A DNA stretch of 64,000 bases, taken from contig NZ_CP133777.1 of assembly GCF_034347385.1 (NCBI RefSeq), forward strand, positions 3,286,001 through 3,350,000, read 5' to 3'. The position numbers were made by a program, and so were the translations under genes. Below, in pieces: positions 25,709-36,939 of the stretch. This stretch comes from Actimicrobium sp. CCC2.4. Its GTDB lineage: Bacteria; Pseudomonadota; Gammaproteobacteria; Burkholderiales; Burkholderiaceae_D. The notes under the pieces are model-generated. The model was not told the DNA's origin. It saw only the letters and a list, made by a program, of their open reading frames with translations, and did not search any database. Every line of letters starts with the position of its first letter. The stretch's first letter is position 1.

Positions 25709-28081
25709 TTATCGTTTCTTCTTGCCTGCTTTCGGAGACGCTTTTTGCGCACCCGAACGGTCTGCTGGTGAGGTGGAGGAATTGCGGCGACCGGATGGAT
25801 CGCGCTCCTGATGTTCTTCGTCGGCGCGGCGCGCCTCGTTCTTGAGCAGGGTCTTGATACCCGGCTCGGTCACCAGTTTCAGGTCGATCTTGCGCGCATC
25901 GAGATCGACGCGTGCGACCTGCACCGTGACCCGATCGGTCAGCTGGTAGCGCATGCCGCTGCGCTCGCCGCGCAACTCATGCCGTGCTTCATCGAACTGG
26001 AAGTAATCGGCACCCAGGTCCGTGACATGTACCAGACCTTCGATAAACAACGAGTCGAGCTGCACGAAAATGCCGAAGGTGGCGACGCCGCAAATGGTAC
26101 CGGTGAATTCTTCGCCGAGCTTGTCGCGGATGAAGTAACACTTCAGCCAGGCTTCGACATCGCGCGAGGCTTCATCAGCACGCCGCTCGTTAGCCGAACA
26201 ATGCACGCCCAGCGCATCCCAGATGGTCAGGTCGGCGGCGTTCTTTTGCTTGCCATCGGCCTTGTCCTTGACAGCTTGCTTGCGCGCCGCGTTCGACACC
26301 GTCGTATTGAGCACGGTCGTGTCGATGCCCTTCGGGTCATAGCGCTTGCCGAGCAAAATGGCCTTGATCGCACGGTGTGTCAGCAGATCGGGATAGCGCC
26401 GGATCGGGCTGGTGAAATGGGCATAGGCTTCGTACGACAGGCCGAAGTGGCCGATGTTTTCCGGGCTGTAGACTGCTTGCTGCATCGAGCGCAACAGCAT
26501 CGTTTGCAACAGTGCTGCATCGGGCCGTGCCTTAATCTTCGGCATCAGCTCGGCATAGTCGGATGCTGATGGCTTGTCGCCGCCACCGAGGTTCAAACCG
26601 ACCTGCTTGAGGAAGGTGCGGACCTGGTTGAGCTTTTCCTTGGTCGGTGTCGCATGGATGCGGTACAAGCTGGGCTGCTTGTGGCGCTCGAGGATATCGG
26701 CGGCGCAGACGTTGGCTGCCAGCATGCACTCTTCGATCAGCCTGTGCGCATCGTTGCGGGTGCGCGGCAGGATCGATTCGATCTTGCCGTTGGCATTGGA
26801 AACGATATAGGTTTCGGTGGTCTCGAAATCGATTGCGCCACGCAGATGGCGCGCTTTCAGCAACGCGTGATAAACCGCATGCAGGTTCAGCAAATGCGGC
26901 ACCAGCGCCGGCCGCTTGGCCGCATCCGTGCCCTTGGTATTGGCAAGGATAACCGCGACTTCGTCGTAAGTCAGGCGCGCTGCCGAATGGATCACGGCCG
27001 GATAAAACTGGTAGGCCTTGATCTCGCCTTTAGCGGTAATCACCGCATCGCACACCAGCGTCAGCCGGTCGACACCCGGGTTCAAGGAACACAAACCGTT
27101 CGAGAGTTTTTCCGGCAGCATCGGAATTACCCGGCGCGGGAAATACACCGACGTGCTGCGCTCGAGCGCATCGACATCAAGCGGCTCGTTGGGCTTGACG
27201 TAATGGCTGACATCGGCGATCGCCACGATCAGGCGGAAACCATCAGCGCGGCCGATCTTGATCGGCTCGCAATACACCGCGTCATCGAAATCGCGGGCAT
27301 CGGCACCATCGATGGTCACCAGCGGCACATCGCGCAAATCGACGCGATCGGTCAGGTCGCTCTCGCGCACTTCACTTGGCAATTTGGCGGCAGCTTTTTG
27401 GGCTGCGTCGGAAAAAATATGCGGCACACCGAACTTGCGCACGGCAATTTCGATTTCCATGCCGGGATCATCGATCTCGCCGAGCACTTCGACGATACGG
27501 CCGACCGGTTGTTTGAAGCGCGATGGCTGTTCGGTCAGTTCGACACTGACGACCTGGCCGGTCTTGGCGTGGCCCGGGGACCCGGACAACGCAATATCCT
27601 GACCGATGCGCTGGTCTTCAGGAGCGACCAGCCAGACGCCGTTTTCATTGAGCAAGCGACCGATGACATGGGTATTGGCACGTGACACGACTTCGACGAT
27701 AGTGCCTTCCGGACGACCGCGACGGTCGGTGCCGATGATGCGGGCCTTGACGCGGTCGCCGTGCAAGACTTTCTGCATTTCTTTTTCGGACAGGAACAGG
27801 TCGTCGCCGCCGTCATCCGGGACCAGAAAACCGAAGCCCTCACGATGACTGCTGACGCGGCCATCGATGAAACCGGTACTACTGGAAAGATGATAGAGAC
27901 CTTCGGCGTCGGGCTTGAGCTGGCCATCACGCTCCATCGCGTTCAGACGGCGCATCAGCACTTCGAATTCGTCACCGTGGACGTTGAGAGCAGCGGCGAT
28001 TGCCTCTACGTTGAGCGCGTCGGTTGACGTGCGCAGGATGCCGAGAATTTCCTCGCGGCTGGGAATTGTGTATTGGCTCAA
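25709..28081 (-). CDS. rnr: Ribonuclease R
   Basis: 3'-5' exoribonuclease that degrades structured RNA. 790 residues: N-terminal winged helix ([22 protein letters not shown]), cold-shock domains, the RNB catalytic domain with the acidic motif [14 protein letters not shown], a C-terminal S1 domain ([19 protein letters not shown]), and a basic tail ending in GKKKR. The start is a TTG at 28081 ([11 protein letters not shown]); an in-frame stop lies five to six codons upstream and no ATG gives the family N-terminus. The region upstream is shared with the divergent tRNA-Leu promoter. Confidence 0.96.
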   Translation of the reverse strand: MSQYTIPSREEILGILRTSTDALNVEAIAAALNVHGDEFEVLMRRLNAMERDGQLKPDAEGLYHLSSSTGFIDGRVSSHREGFGFLVPDDGGDDLFLSEKEMQKVLHGDRVKARIIGTDRRGRPEGTIVEVVSRANTHVIGRLLNENGVWLVAPEDQRIGQDIALSGSPGHAKTGQVVSVELTEQPSRFKQPVGRIVEVLGEIDDPGMEIEIAVRKFGVPHIFSDAAQKAAAKLPSEVRESDLTDRVDLRDVPLVTIDGADARDFDDAVYCEPIKIGRADGFRLIVAIADVSHYVKPNEPLDVDALERSTSVYFPRRVIPMLPEKLSNGLCSLNPGVDRLTLVCDAVITAKGEIKAYQFYPAVIHSAARLTYDEVAVILANTKGTDAAKRPALVPHLLNLHAVYHALLKARHLRGAIDFETTETYIVSNANGKIESILPRTRNDAHRLIEECMLAANVCAADILERHKQPSLYRIHATPTKEKLNQVRTFLKQVGLNLGGGDKPSASDYAELMPKIKARPDAALLQTMLLRSMQQAVYSPENIGHFGLSYEAYAHFTSPIRRYPDLLTHRAIKAILLGKRYDPKGIDTTVLNTTVSNAARKQAVKDKADGKQKNAADLTIWDALGVHCSANERRADEASRDVEAWLKCYFIRDKLGEEFTGTICGVATFGIFVQLDSLFIEGLVHVTDLGADYFQFDEARHELRGERSGMRYQLTDRVTVQVARVDLDARKIDLKLVTEPGIKTLLKNEARRADEEHQERDPSGRRNSSTSPADRSGAQKASPKAGKKKR

Positions 28082-28305
28082 ATGTGGGTCAGTTAGTTGT
28101 TATTGGTAAGAATTCGGAAAAACCGGAAAACATCTTGGCGCGTTCGCGGCGAGTTGATCAGCGTGCGGCCATGATGGTCGACTTGCTTCGGACTCGGCAG
28201 GCTCTGCAACAGCAACTTCGCGAAACTGCGCGCCCGCGTAGTGTAACGGACTGCGCGAGTTTAACCTATCACACCAGTTATTTGCAGACCGGCATGAAAC
28301 GCTAT

Positions 28306-28333
28306 TTGACAGGGGGAGGTTTTCCTTTATACT
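28306..28333 (+). promoter_or_regulatory. Sigma-70 promoter of tRNA-Leu
   Basis: TTGACA (28306-28311), 16-base spacer, TATACT (28328-28333). The -35 is consensus and the -10 is one base off. The mature tRNA begins 17 bases after the -10 box, so the leader is very short. Confidence 0.85.
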
Positions 28334-28349
28334 TCGGTTTCTTTGGAAG

Positions 28350-28434
28350 GCCCACGTGGCGGAATTGGTAGACGCGCATGGTTCAGGTCCATGTGTCTTC
28401 GGATGTGGGGGTTCGAGTCCCTCCGTGGGCACCA
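28350..28434 (+). tRNA. tRNA-Leu (CAG)
   Basis: Acceptor stem GCCCACG/CGTGGGC (28350-28356 and 28424-28430), discriminator A and encoded CCA to 28434. The anticodon stem CATGG/CCATG holds the loop TTCAGGT, giving anticodon CAG for CUG codons. A long variable arm (type II) and GTTCGAGTC T-arm are visible. It has its own promoter upstream and terminator downstream, so it is a single-gene unit. Confidence 0.97.
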
Positions 28435-28444
28435 AGCCTTTCAT

Positions 28445-28479
28445 TAAAAAACCCATTGTTTCGACAGTGGGTTTTTTTT
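28445..28479 (+). terminator. Intrinsic terminator of tRNA-Leu
   Basis: AAAAAACCCATTG and CAGTGGGTTTTTTTT with a six-base loop; the stem has one G-T wobble. A run of eight Ts follows, 11 bases after the tRNA 3' end. Confidence 0.88.
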
Positions 28480-28537
28480 CGCCTGCCGATTCATTACCGG
28501 TAAGCACGACCCCCTTCACAACCACGTCGACGTCAAT

Positions 28538-28566
28538 AAAAAAGCCACGCATCGCATGGCTTTTTT
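28538..28566 (-). terminator. Bidirectional terminator at the end of the purine operon
   Basis: AAAAAAGCCA (28538-28547) and TGGCTTTTTT (28557-28566) form a symmetric stem around CGCATCGCA. It lies 8 bp after the stop of the phosphoribosyltransferase gene and would end the long minus-strand operon; the opposite strand is equally suited. Confidence 0.85.
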
Positions 28567-28574
28567 AAACGCTG

Positions 28575-29117
28575 TTACTGCGGCTCGCCCTTCTTAAGCC
28601 ACGCATGCAACTGATGGGCACGCAGGCCGTCGTATTCTTCGAACGGCTGATGAATCCACGGATTCGATTCCAGATAATCCAGATAGAAATCCGGCCGGAT
28701 CGACGAGCAGGCCTTGCACCAGATCACCGCCGATTTGACTTCGGTCACGGCGGGGAAATTGGTCTTCAGGTGATGCTGGACTTTTTCCAGCGTCACGCCC
28801 GAATCGACCAGATCATCGAGCAGCAGCACGCGCCCGCCCAACGAGCCGCGTGTCATCGTGATGAATTTGCCGATGTCGAGGTCGCCGCGCTTGGTGCCGG
28901 TTTCCTCGCGATACGAACTGGTCGACAGGATCGCCAGTGGCACATCAAAAATGCGAGAAAAAACATCGCCCGGCCGCAAACCACCGCGCGCCAGGCACAA
29001 CACCTGGTCGAACTTCCAGCCGGAATCATGGACCATCATCGCCAGGCGTTCGATCGCCCGATGATAGTCATCCCACGAGACCCAGAGATCTTTGTCATTC
29101 GATGCAGGTAGCGACAT
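28575..29117 (-). CDS. Purine phosphoribosyltransferase (xanthine/hypoxanthine type)
   Basis: 180 residues from the ATG at 29117 (MSLPASNDKDLWVSWDDYHRAIERL). The type I phosphoribosyltransferase PRPP loop is VLLLDDLVDSGVTLEKV, and the flexible hood contains LSTSSYREETGTKRGDL. The C-terminus has the PWIHQPFEEYDG segment, close to xanthine/guanine transferases such as Gpt. It likely salvages hypoxanthine, xanthine or guanine; exact base preference cannot be read. It follows purA by 14 bp, fitting a purine role, and is the last gene of the block before a terminator. Confidence 0.88.
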   Translation of the reverse strand: MSLPASNDKDLWVSWDDYHRAIERLAMMVHDSGWKFDQVLCLARGGLRPGDVFSRIFDVPLAILSTSSYREETGTKRGDLDIGKFITMTRGSLGGRVLLLDDLVDSGVTLEKVQHHLKTNFPAVTEVKSAVIWCKACSSIRPDFYLDYLESNPWIHQPFEEYDGLRAHQLHAWLKKGEPQ

Positions 29118-29131
29118 GATGAGCCCGATCC

Positions 29132-30448
<1,317 letters not shown>

Positions 30449-31600
30449 TTAACCTAAATTTTTGAGTTGCCAATTGCCATTGTCGAGAACCAGTGCGCGA
30501 TCGCAGTCGAACTCTTCCTGATCATTTTCGTGGCCAGGCAGATTTTGAATTACCACCTCACCGGCTTGCCGCAAGACGGCGATTTCTGCGCGCAATGTCG
30601 CGTCGGTGCCCCACGGTGCACGAATCGCACTAAGCCGTTGTGCTGCCGGCAGCAAACGCGCCAGCTCACGCAAATCCATCGAAAAACCTGTCGCCGGCCT
30701 TGCCCGACCGAAGGCTTCGCCGACATGGTCATAGCGGCCACCGCGCGCCACCGGATTCGGCAAGCCTGGCACGTAGGCCGCAAACGTCGCCCCGCTTTCA
30801 TAGTGATAACCGCGCAGGTCAGCCAGATCGATGATGATCTGCGCAGCACCCGCCAGCTGCACGAGGGCGTCGAGATCGTCGAGCGCCGCCGCAATACCCG
30901 GCAATGCGGGCAGCACCGCACGGGCGCGCACCAGCGTGGTGGCATCGCCGTACAAATCCGGTAATGCGAGGATCGCATCACGCGCGATGGCGCCGAAACC
31001 AGCGGTCAGCAAACGCAGGCCAGGCGCATCCTTGGCCTTGAGCAGCGCGAACAGAGCGGCTTCATTGGCACGCGCTACCGCATCCTGCGCCATGATCGCG
31101 CGCACGATGCCAACGTGGCACAGATCCAGTCGTACGGTACGGATACCCGCCAGTGCCAGCGACGCCAGTACCAGTTGCTGGATCTCTGCATCGGCTTCGA
31201 GGCCGGCATGACCGTAAATTTCAGCACCGATCTGGAATGGCTCGCGAGTAGCGTGCAAGCCGGACGGTCGGGTGTGCAGCACGCTGCCGGCATAGCACAA
31301 GCGCGTCACGGATGACCGGTTAAGCAGGTGTGCGTCGATGCGCGCCACCTGGGTCGTCATGTCGGAACGCACGCCCATGGTTCGACCGGATAGCTGGTCG
31401 ACCAGCTTGAAGGTGCGCAAATCGGTATCGGCACCGGCACCGGTAAGCAACGACTCGAGATACTCGAGCATGGGCGGCATCACCAGTTCATAGCCGTAGT
31501 GACGGAAATTATCCAGCAGTTGACGGCGCAACTCTTCGATCTTGCGTGCCTCGGAAGGCAGCACATCGGCAATATTTTCAGGGAGTAGCCAGTTGGGCAT
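30449..31600 (-). CDS. hisZ: ATP phosphoribosyltransferase regulatory subunit HisZ
   Basis: A HisRS-like protein without tRNA-charging activity that activates the short form of HisG in histidine synthesis. 383 residues. The class II core is visible: [26 protein letters not shown], the motif 2 region [11 protein letters not shown], and [15 protein letters not shown]. The organism also has a true hisS (38832-40226), supporting HisZ rather than a second synthetase. It lies between hflC (175-bp gap) and purA, as in related betaproteobacteria. Confidence 0.93.
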   Translation of the reverse strand: MPNWLLPENIADVLPSEARKIEELRRQLLDNFRHYGYELVMPPMLEYLESLLTGAGADTDLRTFKLVDQLSGRTMGVRSDMTTQVARIDAHLLNRSSVTRLCYAGSVLHTRPSGLHATREPFQIGAEIYGHAGLEADAEIQQLVLASLALAGIRTVRLDLCHVGIVRAIMAQDAVARANEAALFALLKAKDAPGLRLLTAGFGAIARDAILALPDLYGDATTLVRARAVLPALPGIAAALDDLDALVQLAGAAQIIIDLADLRGYHYESGATFAAYVPGLPNPVARGGRYDHVGEAFGRARPATGFSMDLRELARLLPAAQRLSAIRAPWGTDATLRAEIAVLRQAGEVVIQNLPGHENDQEEFDCDRALVLDNGNWQLKNLG

Positions 31601-31775
31601 GACAGGAGCAGTGTGGGTAAAAAAAAGGCAAGTCGCGTCGCAAGCTCACGCAACTGAGCGCCGCAGCGGCTGTTCCGGTTGAACTATCCAACGGGACAAC
31701 AGCAGGCACGGCGCCATTATGGGGAAGAGCACACGCCGGACGCAGAATACGCTGCAACCGGCCCTGCCCGCAATG

Positions 31776-32666
31776 TTATTTCTTCGGGCTGGCGGCAGTC
31801 GCGCCGGGGCTCTTGAAATATTTGAAGAACTCCGAGCTTGGATCGAGCACCATCAGGTCACTGCGGCTCTTGAAGCTGCTGCGATAGGCTTCCAGGCTAC
31901 GATAAAACTTGTAGAACTCGGGGCTCTTGCCAAAGGCTTCGGCATAAATCTGGGAAGCCTTGGCGTCGCCTTCACCGCGCAGCATTTCGGCATCGCGGTA
32001 GGCATCCGCCAGCAACACGGTACGCTGACGATCTGCATCGGCACGGATTTTTTCGGATTCGGCGGCGCCGGTTGAACGCAGCTCATTGGCCACGCGGGTC
32101 CGTTCTGCCTTCATCCGTTCGTAGACCGAGATGTTGATCTGCTCGACGTAGTCGACCCGCTTCAGGCGCACATCGACGATTTCGACACCGATCTCCTTGG
32201 CTTCATCAGCGACCTTTTTCTGGATCGCATCCATCACGCTGCCACGCTCGCCGGAAATCACTTCCCGCACGGTGCGCTTGGTGATTTCTTCGTTCAGTGC
32301 GGCCTTGACGATTTGTGCCATCCGGTCCAGTGCACGTCGCTCGTCACCGCCAAAGCTGACGAAGTACAAGGTCGGGGCAATGATGCGCCATTTGACGAAT
32401 GCATCGACCAGGATGTTTTTCTTTTCGGCCGTGATGAAACGGTCGGCATCCGGTGTGTCGAGGGTCAAAATGCGCTTGTCAAGGAACAGCACATTTTGAA
32501 ACGGCTGCGGCAGTTTGAAATGCAAGCCGGGTTCACTGATGACCTGCTTGACCTCACCGAGGGCAAACACGATCGCGTATTGACGCTGGTTGACCACGAA
32601 GATCGACGAGGTCAGCAGGTATAAGGCAATCAGCGCGAGTACGACAGCAGAAACAATGCGGTTCAT
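31776..32666 (-). CDS. hflC: HflC, membrane protease regulator
   Basis: An SPFH/band 7 protein that with HflK forms a large periplasmic cage around the FtsH protease. 296 residues: one N-terminal membrane segment (IVSAVVLALIALYLLTSSIFVV), then the band 7 domain (VNQRQYAIVFALGEVKQVI) and a coiled, Ala/Glu-rich helix (RMKAERTRVANELRSTGAAESEKI). The C-terminus ends in low-complexity residues. The ATG overlaps the hflK stop (TAATG), implying coupled translation in a fixed ratio. Confidence 0.96.
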   Translation of the reverse strand: MNRIVSAVVLALIALYLLTSSIFVVNQRQYAIVFALGEVKQVISEPGLHFKLPQPFQNVLFLDKRILTLDTPDADRFITAEKKNILVDAFVKWRIIAPTLYFVSFGGDERRALDRMAQIVKAALNEEITKRTVREVISGERGSVMDAIQKKVADEAKEIGVEIVDVRLKRVDYVEQINISVYERMKAERTRVANELRSTGAAESEKIRADADRQRTVLLADAYRDAEMLRGEGDAKASQIYAEAFGKSPEFYKFYRSLEAYRSSFKSRSDLMVLDPSSEFFKYFKSPGATAASPKK

Positions 32667-33952
32667 TAGCGCACCTCCCGATCACGACCACGCGATTCGC
32701 GTTGTCGTTGCAACTCGACGGACTCGGCCGGAGCCGCTGCGGCCGGTGTCATTGCCGGCGTTACCGCCTTGGCTGCCGGATCGCTCGCTACCGATTGCGA
32801 AATCAGCTTGTCGAGTGGCAGATACAGTAGGTTGCTGCCGGATTTAGCGTCAACCATCACCTTGCTGGTGTTCGTGAATATTTGTTGCATGGTTTCCAGA
32901 TAGATTCGATCGCGGGTAACCGCAGGAGCTTTCTCGTATTCGACCAGTACTTGCTTGAAGCGCGACGCATCACCTTCGGAGGTCGACACAACACGCGACT
33001 TGTAGCCTTCGGCTTCCTGCAGCAAGCGCGACACCGCACCACGGGCTTTCGGAATCACGTCATTGGCGTAAGCCTGACCTTCGTTCTTGGCACGTTCGCG
33101 GTCCTGACCTGCCTTGACGGCGTCATCGAACGCGGCTTGCACTTGCTCCGGCGGCTGCACACCCTGCATCGTGACGTTGGCAACTTGCACGCCCGATTTG
33201 TAGCGATCGAGAATCTGCTGCATGAGTTGGCCAACATCGAGGGCGACTTTTTCGCGCCCTTCGTACAGGACGAAGTCCATCTTGCTGTGACCGACAACTT
33301 CACGAATCGAACTCTCGGCAACCATCTTGATCATCTCTTCCTGGTCGCGATTATTGAACAGCCAGTCCGCTGCATTCTTCAGCCGGTATTGCACGGCGAA
33401 TTGAATGTCGATGATGTTTTCATCTTCGGTCAACATCAATGACTCTTGTAATTGCTTGTTCTTGGCGTTGCCGCGGTAGCCGACCTCGACCGTACGCACC
33501 GACGAGACATTGACGATTTCATGCGATTGAATCGGTGCTGGCCAGCGCCAGTTGAAACCGGCCGGCGTCATGTGACTGACCTTACCGAAGGTCATGACCA
33601 CGGCGGTCTGACCTTCCTGAACAATGAAAAATCCGCTGATAAGCCAAAGGAACGCCGCAATCACTGCGACAACAGCAGCACCGACGCCGGCACCGCGCAT
33701 GTCGGGATTGAAACCACCACCGCCGTTGCCGCCGGAGTCCGATCCGCCACCGCCTTTTTTTCCGCCGAGAAGGCGGTTCAGGCGGACATTGAAGTCGCGC
33801 CAGAGTTGTTCGAGATCAGGTGGCCCGTCGGGTGGCCGGCGGCCATCCTGATTGCCATTCTGGCTTTGTTTGTCGTCTTGCGAACCTCGACCCCAACGCG
33901 GGTCGTTCAGCGAAAACTTCAAACCAAATTTTTTGAGAAGAGAAACGAGCAT
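32666..33952 (-). CDS. hflK: HflK, membrane protease regulator
   Basis: Partner of HflC in the FtsH-HflKC complex. 428 residues: a cytoplasmic N-terminal region rich in Gly, Asn and Asp (including a GGKKGGGGSDSGGNGGGG stretch), a membrane segment at about 90-112 (AAVVAVIAAFLWLISGFFIV), the band 7 domain (VQEGQTAVVMTFGKV), and a coiled C-terminal helix. The C-terminal tail is Ala/Pro-rich. It starts 59 bp after hflX. Confidence 0.96.
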   Translation of the reverse strand: MLVSLLKKFGLKFSLNDPRWGRGSQDDKQSQNGNQDGRRPPDGPPDLEQLWRDFNVRLNRLLGGKKGGGGSDSGGNGGGGFNPDMRGAGVGAAVVAVIAAFLWLISGFFIVQEGQTAVVMTFGKVSHMTPAGFNWRWPAPIQSHEIVNVSSVRTVEVGYRGNAKNKQLQESLMLTEDENIIDIQFAVQYRLKNAADWLFNNRDQEEMIKMVAESSIREVVGHSKMDFVLYEGREKVALDVGQLMQQILDRYKSGVQVANVTMQGVQPPEQVQAAFDDAVKAGQDRERAKNEGQAYANDVIPKARGAVSRLLQEAEGYKSRVVSTSEGDASRFKQVLVEYEKAPAVTRDRIYLETMQQIFTNTSKVMVDAKSGSNLLYLPLDKLISQSVASDPAAKAVTPAMTPAAAAPAESVELQRQRESRGRDREVR

Positions 33953-34011
33953 TCGATCGCAATCAGGCTGAAGTGATGGTTAAAGGGAGTGTCGCTACTG
34001 CATACATGCCG

Positions 34012-35133
34012 TCAAACCGGCGCATCGCAAGGGAGAACGACCGGGCTTTCACCTGACGTCGCTACCCTGCTTGATTTTGCAATTTCACCGATCGCGCTTC
34101 GCAGCAAATCAACACCAAGGCCGCTTTGAGCGCTCACAAAAACGCGTCGAATTTTATCATATTCGTCGCGTTCCAAAGCGGGCTCAAGGCCAGCTGCATC
34201 GATCTTGTTCCAGACCAGTATCTGTGGAATCTGATCTGCACCGATTTCCTTGAGGACATTATTGACTTGCTCGATCTGCTCCATCCGGTTCGGGCTGGCG
34301 GCGTCGACAACATGCAGCAACAGATCGGCGTGGACGGTTTCTTCGAGGGTGGCACGAAACGCGGCTACCAGTTGATGCGGTAGTTCGCGAATGAAACCGA
34401 CGGTATCCGACAACACCACGTTGCCAGCATCGCCCATGTAGACGCGACGCGATGTCGTATCCAGCGTCGCAAACAACTGATCAGCTGCATAGACGCGCGC
34501 CTTGCACATCGTATTGAACAAAGTCGATTTACCGGCATTGGTGTAGCCGACCAGCGAGACGGAGAACACTTGCCCGCGACCACGCGCACGCCGCTGAGTC
34601 GCGTGCTGCTGCTGTAATTTATCGAGCTTGGCCCGCAATGCCTTGACCCGTTCACCCAGCAAACGGCGATCGGTCTCGAGTTGCGTTTCGCCGGGACCGC
34701 GCAAACCAATACCGCCTTTTTGGCGTTCAAGGTGAGTCCAACCACGAATCAGCCGCGTGGCCAAGTGCTGCAATTGCGCCAGTTCGACCTGCACCTTGCC
34801 AACATGGCTTTGGGCCCGTTGCGCAAAGATGTCGAGGATAAGACTGGTGCGATCGATGACACGCACCTTCATGTGGCGTTCGAGATTACGTTGCTGTGCC
34901 GGTGTCAGCGCATGATTAAAGATGACCAGTTCAAGTTCGTCATCGATGACCGCGTCACCGATCTCGCTGGCCTTGCCCGACCCGACAAAAAAGGCCGCGT
35001 CGGGGCTGCTGCGCTTGCAGGTGATGCGAGTCACTGGAACCGCGCCGGCGGACTTTGCCAGTAGCGAGAGTTCTTCGAGACTGGCGGCAAATTCACCTTT
35101 GCCGAAGTCGACGCCGACCAATGCGGCGCGCAT
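34012..35133 (-). CDS. hflX: Ribosome-associated GTPase HflX
   Basis: Splits stalled ribosomes in stress. 373 residues. The N-terminal HflX domain includes SGKASEIGDAV, and RGPGETQLETDRR is the family signature. The G domain has G1 GYTNAGKSTLFN, G3 DTVGFIRELP and G4 NKID. The C-terminus is short. It starts 38 bp after hfq, and hfq-hflX-hflK-hflC is a widespread conserved cluster. Confidence 0.96.
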   Translation of the reverse strand: MRAALVGVDFGKGEFAASLEELSLLAKSAGAVPVTRITCKRSSPDAAFFVGSGKASEIGDAVIDDELELVIFNHALTPAQQRNLERHMKVRVIDRTSLILDIFAQRAQSHVGKVQVELAQLQHLATRLIRGWTHLERQKGGIGLRGPGETQLETDRRLLGERVKALRAKLDKLQQQHATQRRARGRGQVFSVSLVGYTNAGKSTLFNTMCKARVYAADQLFATLDTTSRRVYMGDAGNVVLSDTVGFIRELPHQLVAAFRATLEETVHADLLLHVVDAASPNRMEQIEQVNNVLKEIGADQIPQILVWNKIDAAGLEPALERDEYDKIRRVFVSAQSGLGVDLLRSAIGEIAKSSRVATSGESPVVLPCDAPV

Positions 35134-35171
35134 GCTAATTGCGCCCCATTGGCGCGGGAATCGGCATCCGC

Positions 35172-35408
35172 TTAGTCTGCTTCAGGTTCGAGATTGAGGG
35201 TCACTGCACGGGCCGGCACGACGGTAGAAATGGCGTGCTTGTAGACCATCTGGGTCACGGTGTTACGGAGCAAAACAACGTACTGGTCGAACGATTCGAT
35301 ATGGCCTTGCAGCTTGATGCCATTGACCAGATAAATAGAGACGGGAACGTGCTCTTTACGCAAAGCGTTAAGGAAGGGGTCTTGTAACATTTGCCCTTTG
35401 TTGCTCAT
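35172..35408 (-). CDS. hfq: RNA chaperone Hfq
   Basis: Sm-like hexameric protein that pairs small RNAs with mRNAs. 78 residues: [45 protein letters not shown] is the Sm1 part and YKHAIST the Sm2 part with the uridine-binding YKH. The acidic tail is short (about 10 residues). The start has a GGAG five to eight bases upstream. It lies between der (178 bp) and hflX. Hfq would be available for any sRNA control such as that proposed for the flhD leader. Confidence 0.97.
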   Translation of the reverse strand: MSNKGQMLQDPFLNALRKEHVPVSIYLVNGIKLQGHIESFDQYVVLLRNTVTQMVYKHAISTVVPARAVTLNLEPEAD

Positions 35409-35586
35409 GGAAACTCCGATATGTTGTTGTGTTGTAGTGGCGTGTTTAGGAGTTGGTGACAGCTCGCGGACTTTTCAAGGGCTACACGGCGCCTTTTGAA
35501 AATGTAATTGATTTCCGGCGTTGTCGCCATCTCTGCCACAAAGCAAACTGTCGGGCCGGCACGAGCGTACGCCGACCCGTTGTTTT

Positions 35587-36930
35587 TTATTTCTCGTGCC
35601 GCGAGAACGGATTCTTGCCCGACCTGAACTCGATGCGCAACGGCGTACCGACCAGCGCAAACGTTTCGCGGAAATGCTTTTCCAGGAAGCGCTTGTAATT
35701 GTCATCGATCGCATCGAGCGAGTTACCGTGAATGACGACGATAGGCGGGTTCATGCCGCCCTGATGCGCATAGCGCAGCTTCGGACGAATGGACCCCTTG
35801 CGACGCGGTTGCTGGTGCTCCACGGCTTCGATCAGTGCACGCGTCAGCTTCGGTGTCGACAGGTCGCTCATCGCTGCCGCGTAGGCCGAATTGATCGACT
35901 TCATCAACTGGTCGACACCAGTCGCCTTGAGCGCCGAGATGTAATGAAACTTGGCGAACGACAGGAAATCGAGCTTGCGGTCGAGGTCGATCTTGATCTC
36001 GTCGCGACGGCTGCTGGTCAGGCCATCCCACTTGTTGACACCGACGACCAGCGCACGGCCGGATTCAAGAATGAAGCCGGCGATATGTGCGTCCTGCTCC
36101 GAGATATCCTGCTGCGCATCAAGCAGCAGCAAGACCACGTTGGCTTCCGAAATCGATTGCAGCGTTTTCACGACCGAGAATTTTTCGATCGCCTCGAACA
36201 CCTTGCCGCGCCGGCGGATACCGGCCGTGTCGATCAGCGTGTATTGCTGGCCGCTGCGTTCGAACGGAATTTCGATCGAGTCACGCGTGGTGCCCGGCAT
36301 GTCGAATGCGATCACGCGCTCTTCGCCCAGCAGCGTGTTGACCATGGTCGACTTGCCCACGTTCGGACGGCCGACGATGGCAATGCGGATCGCTTTGCCG
36401 AGGTCGACGGCGACTTCTTCATCGACCGGCTTTTGTGCCAGCGCCAGGGTCAGTGCTTCTTCGACCAGGTCCATCACGCCATCGCCATGGGCGGCCGAAA
36501 TCACGTATGGATCACCCATGCCGAGTTCGTAGAAATCGGCCGTCACCGCGCTGTAGCGCATGCCTTCGGCCTTGTTCACGACCAGCATGACCTGCCGGCC
36601 GGACTTGCGCAGAAAATCAGTGATGGTCTTGTCGTGCGGCGTCATGCCTTGCCGGCCATCGACGATGAAAATCACCATGTCGGCTTCAGCGACCGCTTGA
36701 CGGGTCTGCTTGGCCATTTCGTGCATGATGCCTTCCTTGGCGACCGGCTCGAAACCACCGGTGTCAATGACCAGGAAGGGGCGCTCACCCATGCGACCTT
36801 CACCATAGTGGCGGTCGCGGGTCAGGCCCGGCATATCGGCGACGATGGCATCCCGCGAGCGGGTCAGTCGGTTGAATAAGGTGGATTTGCCGACGTTCGG
36901 TCGGCCCACGAGTGCAATTACCGGCTTCAT
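35587..36930 (-). CDS. der: Ribosome biogenesis GTPase Der (EngA)
   Basis: An essential tandem GTPase in 50S assembly. 447 residues with two G domains, each showing GRPNVGKS (near residues 8 and 187), DTxG (DTGGF and DTAGI) and NKxxG/NKWD motifs. The KH-like C-terminal domain follows, with PPIVVIHGN and [12 protein letters not shown]. No irregularity was seen. It lies 9 bp after bamB, in the common bamB-der arrangement. Confidence 0.97.
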   Translation of the reverse strand: MKPVIALVGRPNVGKSTLFNRLTRSRDAIVADMPGLTRDRHYGEGRMGERPFLVIDTGGFEPVAKEGIMHEMAKQTRQAVAEADMVIFIVDGRQGMTPHDKTITDFLRKSGRQVMLVVNKAEGMRYSAVTADFYELGMGDPYVISAAHGDGVMDLVEEALTLALAQKPVDEEVAVDLGKAIRIAIVGRPNVGKSTMVNTLLGEERVIAFDMPGTTRDSIEIPFERSGQQYTLIDTAGIRRRGKVFEAIEKFSVVKTLQSISEANVVLLLLDAQQDISEQDAHIAGFILESGRALVVGVNKWDGLTSSRRDEIKIDLDRKLDFLSFAKFHYISALKATGVDQLMKSINSAYAAAMSDLSTPKLTRALIEAVEHQQPRRKGSIRPKLRYAHQGGMNPPIVVIHGNSLDAIDDNYKRFLEKHFRETFALVGTPLRIEFRSGKNPFSRHEK

Positions 36931-36939
36931 TAAATAGTT

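Noticed and set aside
28100-28552. Minus-strand open frame of about 150 codons across tRNA-Leu (contains PTEGLEPPHPKTHG)
   Set aside because: It is the antisense of the tRNA gene and its terminator; such PTEGLEPP-type proteins are a known misannotation of tRNA loci.
30449-31600. Second histidyl-tRNA synthetase
   Set aside because: It is shorter, lies next to purA as HisZ does in relatives, and a full hisS is at 38832-40226.
35535-35590. Imperfect hairpin after der (GGGTCGGC/GCCGGCCC) as a der terminator
   Set aside because: The T-rich side is on the opposite strand, so it does not fit termination of the minus-strand operon, and hfq follows.
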